Source: Chaetoceros tenuissimus (taxonomy: Eukaryota > Bacillariophyta > Thalassiosirophyceae > Chaetocerotales > Chaetocerotaceae). From it: 64,000 nt of DNA. The DNA is taken from positions 620,001 to 684,000 of the forward strand of contig BLLK01000058.1 of assembly GCA_021927905.1 (NCBI GenBank). Reading direction: 5' to 3'. Of the stretch, positions 46,106-54,967 are shown piece after piece. The notes beneath the pieces were generated by a model. It worked only from the letters and a program-made list of their open reading frames with translations, was not told where the DNA came from and ran no database searches. The stretch's first letter is position 1, and each line of letters starts with the position of its first letter. A program made the position numbers and the translations under genes.

Positions 46106-46588
46106 ATGAAGTCAGATTCTGAAGACGAGTTCTTTGGAGACCAATCAGATGATGAATATTCACACAAGTGTCTCTCGTCATCATATATTGAAGAGCCAAT
46201 ACGTCCGATAGACTCTTTATCGAAAAGAGATAACAATGCACAAGAAGAGAACTATAGGAATATTGGGTATCACGAGGCATATGATTTGCACAAGGAAGAG
46301 CGGATCCAAGAGGGCTTCGAAGATGGCTATAGGGAACATCTAGATATAGCAACAAAATTAGGAGAAGTTCTTGCAAAGAGTATATTATCAAGTAGAATTG
46401 ATGTCAATAGAGAGGATAAAGGAAATGATAGAGAATCCAACACAACGTCGGGACCTGAGAGCAAAATTTTACTTGTAAGGAACTTTTTGGAGTCCGCGCA
46501 GAATATTCCTGAAGGCAGTAAGGAATGTAAAAATTCTCAAGATGATATAAGTTTATTGATTGAGAAATTGCAAGGCAGTAGCTCATAG
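46106..46588 (+). CDS. YAE1: YAE1-like protein (deca-GX3 family)
   Basis: Single exon, 160 residues. Residues about 50-95 hold the YAE1_N pattern of Gly every fourth residue (IGYHEAYDLHKEERIQEGFE, DGYREHLDIATKLGEVLA). In yeast and humans, Yae1 and Lto1 form an adaptor that brings the ABCE1/Rli1 protein to the cytosolic iron-sulfur assembly machinery. The N-terminus is acidic (DSEDEFFGDQSDDE) and the C-terminus variable, which is normal for this family. It could instead be the related Lto1; the C-terminal Trp of Lto1 that contacts the targeting complex is not present. An upstream ORF may lower its translation. Confidence 0.7.
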   Translation: MKSDSEDEFFGDQSDDEYSHKCLSSSYIEEPIRPIDSLSKRDNNAQEENYRNIGYHEAYDLHKEERIQEGFEDGYREHLDIATKLGEVLAKSILSSRIDVNREDKGNDRESNTTSGPESKILLVRNFLESAQNIPEGSKECKNSQDDISLLIEKLQGSSS

Positions 46589-47100
46589 TTTTGCTAGGAA
46601 TCCATAAAGTTTATTTTAGAGAAAGAAAGATGATGTCTCAAATAGCTCCATTTTTTACATCTGGAATAGTTCACCTACACTACATTTTACATTTAATTAA
46701 CGAAAGTCGACCTTTACTAGCAAAGCAAATCGCCAATCATTAAAGTGTACCAACAATAAAATTACTGTATATTATAATTAGCATATGGATTCTATCAAAA
46801 GCATTGATTATTTCCATGATGTTTATTTTATAATTGTACACAATTCTAAAAGCTAAAATATTTCAATTAATAATAGAGTATCCTCTGGATAAACGTTTCT
46901 AAAATAACGGTAGATTGTTCATTACTATTATGTACGCATCAAGCTGAAGCCAACAGCAAGCCACAAAGAAAGCATAAAAAATAAACAACAAAACAAAACC
47001 ATCAACAATTACAGAGCAAAGACTACTGAGGAAGCTTCACTCGCAGCTTATCGACTAAAGCCATATTTATAATTTCATTGAACTACTCTTTCATATAATC
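46589..47100. other. AT-rich intergenic region before the Gle1 gene
   Basis: About 510 bp, strongly AT-rich, with no coding signal and no repeat longer than simple A/T runs. Confidence 0.45.
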
Positions 47101-50100
47101 ATGACAAGATTTAGCCTGGATGCATACAGAGATTCATCAGATAGCGACTATTCATCAGATGAAGGAAACAAAGAAAATTTAAACATCGACAGTGAAGATG
47201 AGTACGAAGAGCCTCATCCTTTGGGATTTGGAACTACAAGATTTGGTCTTTACGAAAGCGATAGTAATGACGACAGTGATGATCTTGAAGAGTATATGGA
47301 TGAATCAGATCTATCACAATTCTTTAATGAGCCACTTGTACGCATGTCAGTAAATCGAAGAAAATATCAGGTGATACCCACCACTCCTCAGGAAACCAAA
47401 TTGCTCATGACACATCACCAAAGAATTCATAATAACGACCAAGTGAATGATGCAGCAAATGAAATTGTTTCTCGTATGGATAAAATTGCAAAGTTAGTCA
47501 GTGCAGCATCTCCAATACCTCAGAAAGCACCATCTACTCCTGCATCCCGTACAAAAATAAATTCCATTGTGGAAGCGGCTCAAGCACAAATACACGCCGA
47601 AAAGTCTATTCAGCAGCAGTCGGAAATATACAAACAAAAGATACTACAAAAGCAGAAAGAAGATGCTGATTCGTTGCTTTCGTTGATCAAGAGAGAAGAA
47701 GCAGAAGCAACCATGATTTATCATCGGGAAGAAATGAAACGTCAAAAACGATTGGCGGAAGAACAAAAAGAGAGAGAAGTGCTTGAAGAACAAGAACGAG
47801 CCGAACAAATAGAAAATGAACGTAAAGAACAAGCAAGATTACAGTCTGAGAAGGAGGCTAAGGAAAAGATACTTCAACAAGAAGAGAAAGATCGATTGCT
47901 AAAGGAGGAGAAAGAGAAGCTACAGGCTGAACGTGAAGCTGCAAAGGCGAAACGAATGGAATACATTCTAAAGGCTCAAAAGAAGGTTGGGAAATTAGAG
48001 CAAGTTCGTGCTTCACTACAGCACTTTGACACCTCCAAGGAGAAACCCATATCAAGGAGAAGATTGAACTTTAAGAAGATTGCCAAGGGTAAAATGAATA
48101 CATTGAGTCATGAGAAGGACAAGGTTGAGATTGTGGTGAGACATGTTGTGGAGGCCATCAATACTGCAATACAAGAAGATGTTGCTTTGAGAGCTCAGAT
48201 GGAAGCTGGAGATACTTCTATTACAAAAGACATGGCGAGGGGCTCCCGATATTTGATGGATCTCATCGCGAGTAATGTCATTGTTCGTGTACAAGCAGAA
48301 GGGTTCAATGGTACTCGAGGTGATGGATTCCCATTGGCACACATGCTTGCTCAGACATCGACTCATGTGAAAGATGATTTCAGGGTACTTATTGAAGCAC
48401 ACATCTTCTCTGTTTGTCCAACTGCTATTCCAACACTCCCAACGCCAAAAGAAGGCTGTTCTGAACAGGAACTGATGGAGAGTCTTGGAATGCAAAGAAA
48501 TAAGGATGGGGAATTCGAAACCTTTGAGCGTTATATGGCAAGAACAGAAGGACTTATTTCCATAATGGCCGAAATAATGTCTTCTACCCCATCAGATCAC
48601 GCCTTACTAGGCGGACACCGAGCAGCATTGGTTTGGTTAGCAAGATTCTTGGATTTATTGCCTCCAGACCAGTCTCCATTGCCACTAATTACTGCTCCAG
48701 TGTTGGTTGCCTTCTTAACTGCAGCAGGTCATATGCTTATTCATAAATTTCCAGAAAAATTCACACAAATGTTCAATCAAATTAATGATGTTGTTGTGAA
48801 AAATTTGGATACTAGTGCCATTGGACAGCCGAGTAAAACACGTTTGGAAAAGATCCTTAGTAGTGGGCTTCAATCTTTCAAGTCGGAGCGTCCACAAGGA
48901 GCTATCCAAGAATTTTATGATGCTAGCGAAAATGACTCAGCACCAGCTAATCTATGTCAGCCTGTTGGACAGAACAATGCAGCTGCTGCATCTGGAATCA
49001 GTTCATCACAGAATACAAATCCCTTTGGAAATGCATCTAATACTGGCACTACTAGTGGCAGTGCTTTTGGTACAAATAGCAACGCATTTTCTACCCAGTC
49101 AAGTAATACGACGCCATTTGGTGTTGCATCTTCTTCCGGTTCAACCAATCCATTCACTTCACAACAAAATCAACCTCAAACTTCGAATCCTTCTCCATTT
49201 GCACAAGCATCGACATCTTCCACGCCGTTTGGCACATCAAGCACATCCACAACACCGTTTGGAACAAGCAGCCAATCCTCTACACCTTTTGGTACTACCT
49301 CAGGCAATCCTAATGTCCAATCCCAAGCACCGGCTCCTTTTGGCCAAGCATCTAACCCTTCTCCGTTTGGTCAAGCGCCTGCACCCGCTCCCTTTGGAAC
49401 TTCCAATACCTCTCCTTTTGGAGGAGGAGCCACTCAATCATCTACTCCATTTGGTACAGCTTCAGCTGCAGCACCTTCTCCTTTTGGTAATACGGCTACT
49501 ACAGCTTCACCATTCGGTCAAGCGCCAGCAACTACACCTTTCGGGCAAGCACCTAATCCTTCGCCGTTTGGGCAAGCACCAGCATCAACTCCTTTTGGGC
49601 AAACACAAGCACCAGCAACAACTCCTTTTGGACAAGCATCGAGTGCTGCAGCTCCTAGTCCTTTCGGTGGACAATCTAATACTTCAAATCCATTTGGGAC
49701 TTCCAATCAACAGCAGAATCAAGGGACTGACAATAGACCTCCATGCAAATTCTTTGCTCAGGGCAAATGTCGCAATGGCGCGAATTGTAAATTCTCGCAT
49801 ATTCTGCCAGGACAACAACAAGGAGGCTTCGGAAATCCAGCTAATGCTACTCCTTTTGGTAATACTTCAAATACAAATGCGTCTCCGTTTGGAGGAGGTA
49901 ATAACAACGGATGGAATCAGCCCCCCAATAATAATTCTAACGCAAAGAAGAAACAACCCTGCAAATTCTTTCAACAAGGTAGATGTCGAAATGGTGCAAA
50001 TTGCAAGTACTCTCACGAAATTGGAAATGGTAATAATAACAACGCCTCGGGCTTTGGCAGATCAAAAAATAATAACAACAGGGGTTTTGGTAGTTTGTGG

Positions 50101-50103
50101 TAA
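47101..50103 (+). CDS. GLE1: Gle1 homologue fused to FG-repeat and two CCCH zinc fingers (Gle1-Nup42-like)
   Basis: Single exon, 1000 residues. Residues 1-60 are acidic, and about 170-300 a long charged coiled coil (Gln/Glu/Lys/Arg-rich). A Gle1 C-terminal domain spans about 320-605 (FKKIAKGKMNTLSHEKDKVE, SNVIVRVQAE, FPLAHMLAQTSTHVKDDF, GGHRAALVWLARFLDLLPPD). About 620-880 is a low-complexity nucleoporin region of repeated PFG (PFGQASNPSPFGQAPAPAPF). Two near-identical CCCH fingers follow at about 880 (CKFFAQGKCRNGANCKFSH) and 952 (CKFFQQGRCRNGANCKYSH). Gle1 with IP6 activates the helicase Dbp5 at the cytoplasmic face of the nuclear pore to release mRNA. In yeast and humans the FG repeats and a CCCH finger belong to a separate partner, Nup42 (hCG1). 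Here they are in one chain. Confidence 0.85.
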   Translation: MTRFSLDAYRDSSDSDYSSDEGNKENLNIDSEDEYEEPHPLGFGTTRFGLYESDSNDDSDDLEEYMDESDLSQFFNEPLVRMSVNRRKYQVIPTTPQETKLLMTHHQRIHNNDQVNDAANEIVSRMDKIAKLVSAASPIPQKAPSTPASRTKINSIVEAAQAQIHAEKSIQQQSEIYKQKILQKQKEDADSLLSLIKREEAEATMIYHREEMKRQKRLAEEQKEREVLEEQERAEQIENERKEQARLQSEKEAKEKILQQEEKDRLLKEEKEKLQAEREAAKAKRMEYILKAQKKVGKLEQVRASLQHFDTSKEKPISRRRLNFKKIAKGKMNTLSHEKDKVEIVVRHVVEAINTAIQEDVALRAQMEAGDTSITKDMARGSRYLMDLIASNVIVRVQAEGFNGTRGDGFPLAHMLAQTSTHVKDDFRVLIEAHIFSVCPTAIPTLPTPKEGCSEQELMESLGMQRNKDGEFETFERYMARTEGLISIMAEIMSSTPSDHALLGGHRAALVWLARFLDLLPPDQSPLPLITAPVLVAFLTAAGHMLIHKFPEKFTQMFNQINDVVVKNLDTSAIGQPSKTRLEKILSSGLQSFKSERPQGAIQEFYDASENDSAPANLCQPVGQNNAAAASGISSSQNTNPFGNASNTGTTSGSAFGTNSNAFSTQSSNTTPFGVASSSGSTNPFTSQQNQPQTSNPSPFAQASTSSTPFGTSSTSTTPFGTSSQSSTPFGTTSGNPNVQSQAPAPFGQASNPSPFGQAPAPAPFGTSNTSPFGGGATQSSTPFGTASAAAPSPFGNTATTASPFGQAPATTPFGQAPNPSPFGQAPASTPFGQTQAPATTPFGQASSAAAPSPFGGQSNTSNPFGTSNQQQNQGTDNRPPCKFFAQGKCRNGANCKFSHILPGQQQGGFGNPANATPFGNTSNTNASPFGGGNNNGWNQPPNNNSNAKKKQPCKFFQQGRCRNGANCKYSHEIGNGNNNNASGFGRSKNNNNRGFGSLW

Positions 50104-50249
50104 ATCTTTAAAAATCCATACCGCTGATGAAAAATATAAGCTAATCGAATTTATAAATAAAACTTTGACAGAAAGTTAAAAGTCTCATTATTTCTACATT
50201 GTCATGAACAATTCCTAAGTAAAGTTATCAATTTGATCTACATTGTTAT

Positions 50250-50909
50250 TTATTCGTTCTCTGTTAAGTCTGCAATTACTTTCCATTTCTGTATAAGGCA
50301 GGGTTTTGTTGTGTCCATCGCCTTCTCAGCAAATTGATAAAAGTTCGCAAAATGCGGAGATGCATTATGAAAATCGAGTCCTTCTTGACTCGCATATTGC
50401 TCATGCAAATAAAACGTGTTTGGCTTGTCAATATTTTCTCCAAATACAAACTGAAGACAAAGGTCCTCATCTTCATCAGCACCCTTCTTATTATTTCCCA
50501 TGACAAGTAAAAATTCATCCCGAAACTCTGGTTTGATACTTAGCTCAACATTAAGGCATACGACTCCTTCAATATTTTTAATCTTGGTAGGAGATGTCTC
50601 GTGGACTAACTTGTACTCATCAGCTACGTGTGGTTCGATCAATGGTTCTGTGGCAAAGAAGTTCATACAATCGTCATAATAGGAAGTCTTACTGTGTGGA
50701 TCTTTATGATCATCTTGAGACTTGTACTCTTCATGAAGATAGTAGATGTTTTCGTCATCTATGTCTTGACCAAGCACAAACTGGACTGAGTTTGGTTCAG
50801 TTGTCATGGTTTGATACATGTTGCTTCGCATCACATCAAGAAAATCTTGTCTACGTTCAGGTTTGACATTGAATTTGACGTTTATTGCGAAAGGTGGAGC
50901 GTTCATCAT
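50250..50909 (-). CDS. Tandem ABM-domain protein (antibiotic biosynthesis monooxygenase fold)
   Basis: 219 residues from the first ATG at 50909 (MMNAPP). Two ferredoxin-like ABM domains are visible: about 5-105 (FNVKPERRQDFLDVMRSNM, VQFVLGQDIDDENIYYLHEE) and about 125-215 (LSIKPEFRDEFLLVMGNNKK, LQFVFGENIDKPNTFYLHEQ). The fold includes quinol monooxygenases and heme-degrading enzymes, as well as proteins with no known reaction. Upstream of the ATG the frame remains open for about 29 codons and reads as a hydrophobic leader (SFLRLLSLLFHFVLV) but has no ATG, so a 5' exon may be missing. Divergent from the membrane-anchored gene at 51350. Confidence 0.75.
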   Translation of the reverse strand: MMNAPPFAINVKFNVKPERRQDFLDVMRSNMYQTMTTEPNSVQFVLGQDIDDENIYYLHEEYKSQDDHKDPHSKTSYYDDCMNFFATEPLIEPHVADEYKLVHETSPTKIKNIEGVVCLNVELSIKPEFRDEFLLVMGNNKKGADEDEDLCLQFVFGENIDKPNTFYLHEQYASQEGLDFHNASPHFANFYQFAEKAMDTTKPCLIQKWKVIADLTENE

Positions 50910-51349
50910 AGAAAAGGATCTCACGAGTACGAAGTGGAATAGAAGGGAGAGTAAACGAAGAAACGATGTCGCTGAAGTCTCTTTGGTTGATTGCACCCTA
51001 CAGGTATTGTGGTGAAAGAGAGAAAGATGTGAAAAGATTACAGATCTTTTTGATATCGGAGTTTATTCCCAAGAAGCGAAGCCTAGGAAAAAGTGTTGTT
51101 TTCGATCTGATGTGTCAAGCTGATAAATTAGTAATATTGACAAGCTTTCAAATTTTGACAGCTGTCATCACTCAACTTTTTCTCCCTCAAAAAACAAAGC
51201 GAATAAGAAGCACAGCACCTAGCTCGCTAGTAGTAGCAGCTATTGCGTGCACTATTGCGATAGCTTATGGAAGCATTTTAGAGAGACACCAGGGTAGTTC
51301 ACGAATATTTGCACCTCTCATTTTCAGCACTTACATTTCACATGCTGTC

Positions 51350-53167
51350 ATGTTCCTACGAAGATTGTCTATGCTGTTAGCTGTGGGCATGCTTCTGCCT
51401 TGTTGGTATTCCTACTACTCAGCAATTACAGCAACAAATATCCAAGGAGATGATGAGCTGCCTTTACTTGAAATGTGGAAACAAGCAGACAACAGAGAGA
51501 ATATTCAACCCACGGTTTCTCAAAGTTCAAAAGAAAGCATCTCAAAATTATCATGCATCAAAGAAGAGAAACCTTGTCGATATGACTACATTGGCGACTT
51601 TCTGGAACATGAAAAGCTTCCTGGCATTGTTCACAGAGCAATACCAAGTGTGCCATCACAGCGACGAATTCCTCACGAAAAAGCAAATGATTGGGCATAT
51701 ATATATGACCAACGATTCAAGTCTCCCAGTGACGGATCACAGACTGCTCTTTTTGACTTTAACGGTCTCTTGATTCCATTGTACAAAAATGGACACAACA
51801 CTGATTCATCCATATTGGAGTCTGATTGGGATCAGGCTTTATTAGATTACATCACTGGAAGGTATCACCCATATTTTACAAAGGAAGAAGCAGATAAAGT
51901 GAAATATCTTTCAATAAACAGAATGTCAAATGTTCACAGTTGCAAACCAAAGTTCAAGTTTGGATATGGTCCAAAATGGATCAATTACATGGGGATCAGT
52001 CTTCTCGACGAAAATCTCTCCTTGATTGAAGGGACAGATGTGGCTGTTGATATTGATAAGTGGCTTCTAAATAATGAGAAAGATACTTCTGTGTTTGCAG
52101 ATTATTATGTGGTTGCTGTAAGAAGCTCAAAGGATAACCCATTACGTGATCAATTGTTCCTCTTCGCTTCATCTCATATTGGGACTGTCAGTATGCCCTT
52201 CGACATACGAAGAGTCCCCCCAATGAATAAGTCATCACAGTACAATGAAATACCTTGGAATACAAAATTGAAATCGAAACCTGTCACACCTTTGTCTGAA
52301 TTTCAATATGGTGATGGCCTACAAGTTCGTTTTATGGATAATCCTGGTCAACGGGATACAGATACTTATTTCTTAGAAAGAGGAGTTCATCGCGGTAAAA
52401 ACTTTCACATGTTTGAGTCTTCTAATGGTGAAACTTTCCTCGAACTTGGTCCTCATGGGTACCCCAAGAAAATGGCGCATATTACGACCCCAATTATTTT
52501 TTTCGCTGATGAATTTGCTCCATCTGCAAAATTGAATTTATTTGAAAAGAGAGAAATTAAGAATATCAAAGAATTGGGACCGAAGCCTTCAATTGTGCTG
52601 CCAATCACAGAAAGCAAAAAAGGTAACCCGCAATGGTCATTTAAATCAGATGTACCGTTGCTGGATCGTCCAAGAAAACCAAAACTAAAGCTCCCTTACA
52701 TAAAGTATCGAGGGACTTCTCAAATCATAGACTTCCATCTGAAAGGGAAAGATGTCAAAGTTGGAATAAGTCATTCTGTTGCAGAGGAATCAGCCATCAC
52801 AGACAAACGTGCATATCTTAGTCAATTTTATGCATTTTCACCAGAGTCACCATTTGAAATCGTTGCTCTGAGTGGGTACTTTTGCTTAAATCATATGCAC
52901 GAAGAAGATATAGGTTACTCTACGCATTGGATATCGGAGCGACCAGTAGAAAATCGAACTGCACCGATCAAGATACTGAATGAGACATATTCTTGTCCAA
53001 TAACTACTTTTATTGTTGGTTTCATAGAAATGATTGGTAGTGGTGGAAAAGACACAATTATTACGTATGGAGCCAATGACTGCTATTCACGCTCAATCAT
53101 TGTTCCAAAGAAAAAGATCGAAATGTTACTATTAGGCAAAGAATACATAGGGGATACAATTACATGA
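51350..53167 (+). CDS. Type II membrane-anchored protein, paralogue A of an unrecognised family
   Basis: 605 residues from the ATG at 51350 (MFLRRLSMLLAVGMLL). An ATG at 50966 is in frame but would overlap the divergent ABM gene and add unlike sequence absent from paralogue B (60929-62782), so the later start is preferred. One N-terminal transmembrane anchor (about 1-25) precedes a large luminal domain. Shared with paralogue B: SPSDGSQTALFDFN, LLDYITGRYHPYFTKEEADK, NVHSC, VRSSKDNPLRDQLFLF, GDGLQVRFMD, VGISHSVAEES, RAYLSQFYAFSPE and the end IITYGANDCYSRSIIV. Repeated beta-rich blocks and the end SYGxxDCYSR recall five-bladed propeller glyco-enzymes (GH130-like or GT91-like). That is a guess; no catalytic residue is proven. 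Confidence 0.7.
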   Translation: MFLRRLSMLLAVGMLLPCWYSYYSAITATNIQGDDELPLLEMWKQADNRENIQPTVSQSSKESISKLSCIKEEKPCRYDYIGDFLEHEKLPGIVHRAIPSVPSQRRIPHEKANDWAYIYDQRFKSPSDGSQTALFDFNGLLIPLYKNGHNTDSSILESDWDQALLDYITGRYHPYFTKEEADKVKYLSINRMSNVHSCKPKFKFGYGPKWINYMGISLLDENLSLIEGTDVAVDIDKWLLNNEKDTSVFADYYVVAVRSSKDNPLRDQLFLFASSHIGTVSMPFDIRRVPPMNKSSQYNEIPWNTKLKSKPVTPLSEFQYGDGLQVRFMDNPGQRDTDTYFLERGVHRGKNFHMFESSNGETFLELGPHGYPKKMAHITTPIIFFADEFAPSAKLNLFEKREIKNIKELGPKPSIVLPITESKKGNPQWSFKSDVPLLDRPRKPKLKLPYIKYRGTSQIIDFHLKGKDVKVGISHSVAEESAITDKRAYLSQFYAFSPESPFEIVALSGYFCLNHMHEEDIGYSTHWISERPVENRTAPIKILNETYSCPITTFIVGFIEMIGSGGKDTIITYGANDCYSRSIIVPKKKIEMLLLGKEYIGDTIT

Positions 53168-53727
53168 GTCAGTACTCAAAAAGGAAGAAGAATATTATTT
53201 ATAATAGATTTTCATGAAAAGAAGTATGCAAATATAGACTCTTTTATTTGTTTATTATACCCACTGTACGGCAATTGATATCAATGAGGGAACACAATGA
53301 CGCTTGCAATGAGACTTCTTATCCGTGTCCAATAAGGGGGTATTGGATTCCACTTTGAACCCTCTTCTGGAGGCGAGGGCGCCATATTTGTTGCCTTGAC
53401 TCTAATAGATTTTACGCGGGGCACTTAGAGGCCGGTTCGACCCATTTTTACTCAAAATTGACATTAGAGTCCAGAAGTCCCTTTAGAGTCAACCACAGTT
53501 AGGAGCTCCACGCGTTATTTTGACTCTAATGTTGACTCTAATAGAATTTTGGATTCTCCGTAAAAAATAAAACACCTATAACCCTTGACCTAACACACCA
53601 GCAAGTACGTACGTAGTACTACCTCTCATTATTGTACTCGCCGCGATACATTTATTTCATACATTCATTCATGCACATATATTTCAATTGAATGTAATCC
53701 CTCTCTACAAACGTACAAACACTGATA
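53168..53727. other. Intergenic region with a repeated TTGACTCTAAT motif
   Basis: About 560 bp. Five copies of TTGACTCTAAT or a one-base variant, three direct and two inverted, lie within 53396-53550. The rest is plain AT-rich sequence. Confidence 0.6.
53396..53550. repeat. Cluster of direct and inverted TTGACTCTAAT repeats
   Basis: Direct copies start at 53396, 53520 and 53532. Inverted copies are ATTAGAGTC at 53463 and TTTAGAGTCAA at 53482. The outer copies share a longer match (TTGACTCTAATAGA plus T-rich flank at 53396 and 53532). This could be a small terminal-repeat element or a factor-binding cluster. Confidence 0.65.
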
Positions 53728-54462
53728 ATGAATATACGAAACTATTTCGCTCCTCAACGGTTGACTGATAGCAACGATGGAGCTGTTCAACAGCAAAATA
53801 CTCATCAAGTCGAAGAAGTAGCCCTGACTCCTCCTCGAGTATTAGGAGATGCGTTTCATGTCATGGATCGAATAAAGGTTCCCAAGCATCATGATTTTAA
53901 ACCATCTTTTTTTCATGCGATTCGCTGCTATCTTCGTGCTCAATCCAGAAGATCTCCGTCAGGTGAAAGCAGCATTACGTGTAACATCAAATAAACAGTG
54001 TGCTAGCGTTTAACTTCAAATTTGTAGCACAACGTGTTCGGAGAAGAATTCCAGAACCAGTTATGCTATATGAAAGACTCAAGGCTGTATTGGAATTTTC
54101 AAGAAGCAGGTAGTGCATCTTATCCGAAAATATAAGAACTACAAGAAGCTCAGGAGCAAGGAAGACGCCATGAATAATGAAGAGGCAAGAGCCCTATTAT
54201 CGGATGTTGGATGTCGAGTATGCTCCCAACCTTCAGCAGAATTTACCTTTTAATGATGAATATAGAAACCCTGTGCGTGCAAGGGATTTACCGAATCCTC
54301 GTAGAAGTACAACTGCTAATATCACAGAACTTGGTACTACGCAGCAAATACAAAGGAAGAAACAGAAGACTTGCGACACTGCAGGATGTGTACAAAAGCA
54401 TGGGGATACCTGTACAAAAAAATACTCAAGAAGGTGCAAGTTATTGGAAGAATAAGGCATAA
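53728..54462 (+). pseudogene. Broken gene or element fragment of a diatom-type family
   Basis: The start MNIRNYFAPQ and the block RVLGDAFHVMDRIKVPKHHD resemble proteins I associate with multi-copy diatom families, some linked to 3'-5' exonuclease domains. Further downstream, pieces such as QRVRRRIPEPVMLYERLKAV and a Cys-rich end (CDTAGCVQKHGDTC) look like later parts of the same protein. The copy is broken, with several breaks, and much is missing. It may be the remnant of a mobile element or of a host gene. The family assignment rests on memory of similar sequences, so it is tentative. Confidence 0.5.
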
Positions 54463-54967
54463 CATTTTGAAAAATTGAAAAGAAGGGCTCATATCAGAAG
54501 CTTTGCAAATCCGAACTGTTTTTATCTTAATTGCAAAGCGACAAATAATAGGACGAGGTGTATTGCTCTCTTGAATGAAAATACTTCATAAAGTTAAAAG
54601 TTTACCTTACGTATCTTTAATGATTTTCATTTGGCTGGTCGTTCATCTATCGATCCAAGAGATAGCTTCATCGAACAATGACAAATGAAAATTCTCCTTT
54701 CTTTTTTCCTTTTTCCTCTTTCGTCTGCGACGCTTTTTCTCTTTTTCTTTCCCTCTCCTCTTCCCTTTTCTTGCGAGCAACAAGCATGGAATTTTTGCCC
54801 TTCTGGATCGATCGATGAAACTGCATCACTGTGTGGCATCTTTCAATCAAAATCATAGGATATATCCCTTGATGCCTTACTTGAAATAGACATTTATACA
54901 TATACCAACCACGAACTATTGAAGTATCCAGAGATTTCAATTGAGAAAAAAGAAGGCATCATATATC
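54463..54967. other. Intergenic region; weak minus-strand coding signal
   Basis: About 500 bp. On the minus strand, 54940-54668 is open and reads MKSLDTSIVRGWYMYKCLFQ, then a very basic Lys/Arg/Glu stretch (KKREEERERKREKASQTKEE). A GTAAGG donor after CLFQ and an AG near 54822 might make a small spliced gene, but support is weak and no family is recognised. Confidence 0.3.

Noticed and set aside
48815-50179. A 454-codon open frame overlapping the Gle1 FG region
   Set aside because: It is a second frame of the same repetitive Pro/Phe/Gly-coding sequence, rich in His, Leu and Gln with no domain, while the Gle1 frame holds clear domains.
50966-51349. N-terminal extension of paralogue A from an ATG at 50966
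   Set aside because: It would overlap the upstream region of the divergent ABM gene and adds about 128 residues with no counterpart in paralogue B; the ATG at 51350 gives a matching type II anchor.
53430-53445. GGTTCGA as a tRNA T-loop
   Set aside because: No cloverleaf or acceptor stem could be formed around it.
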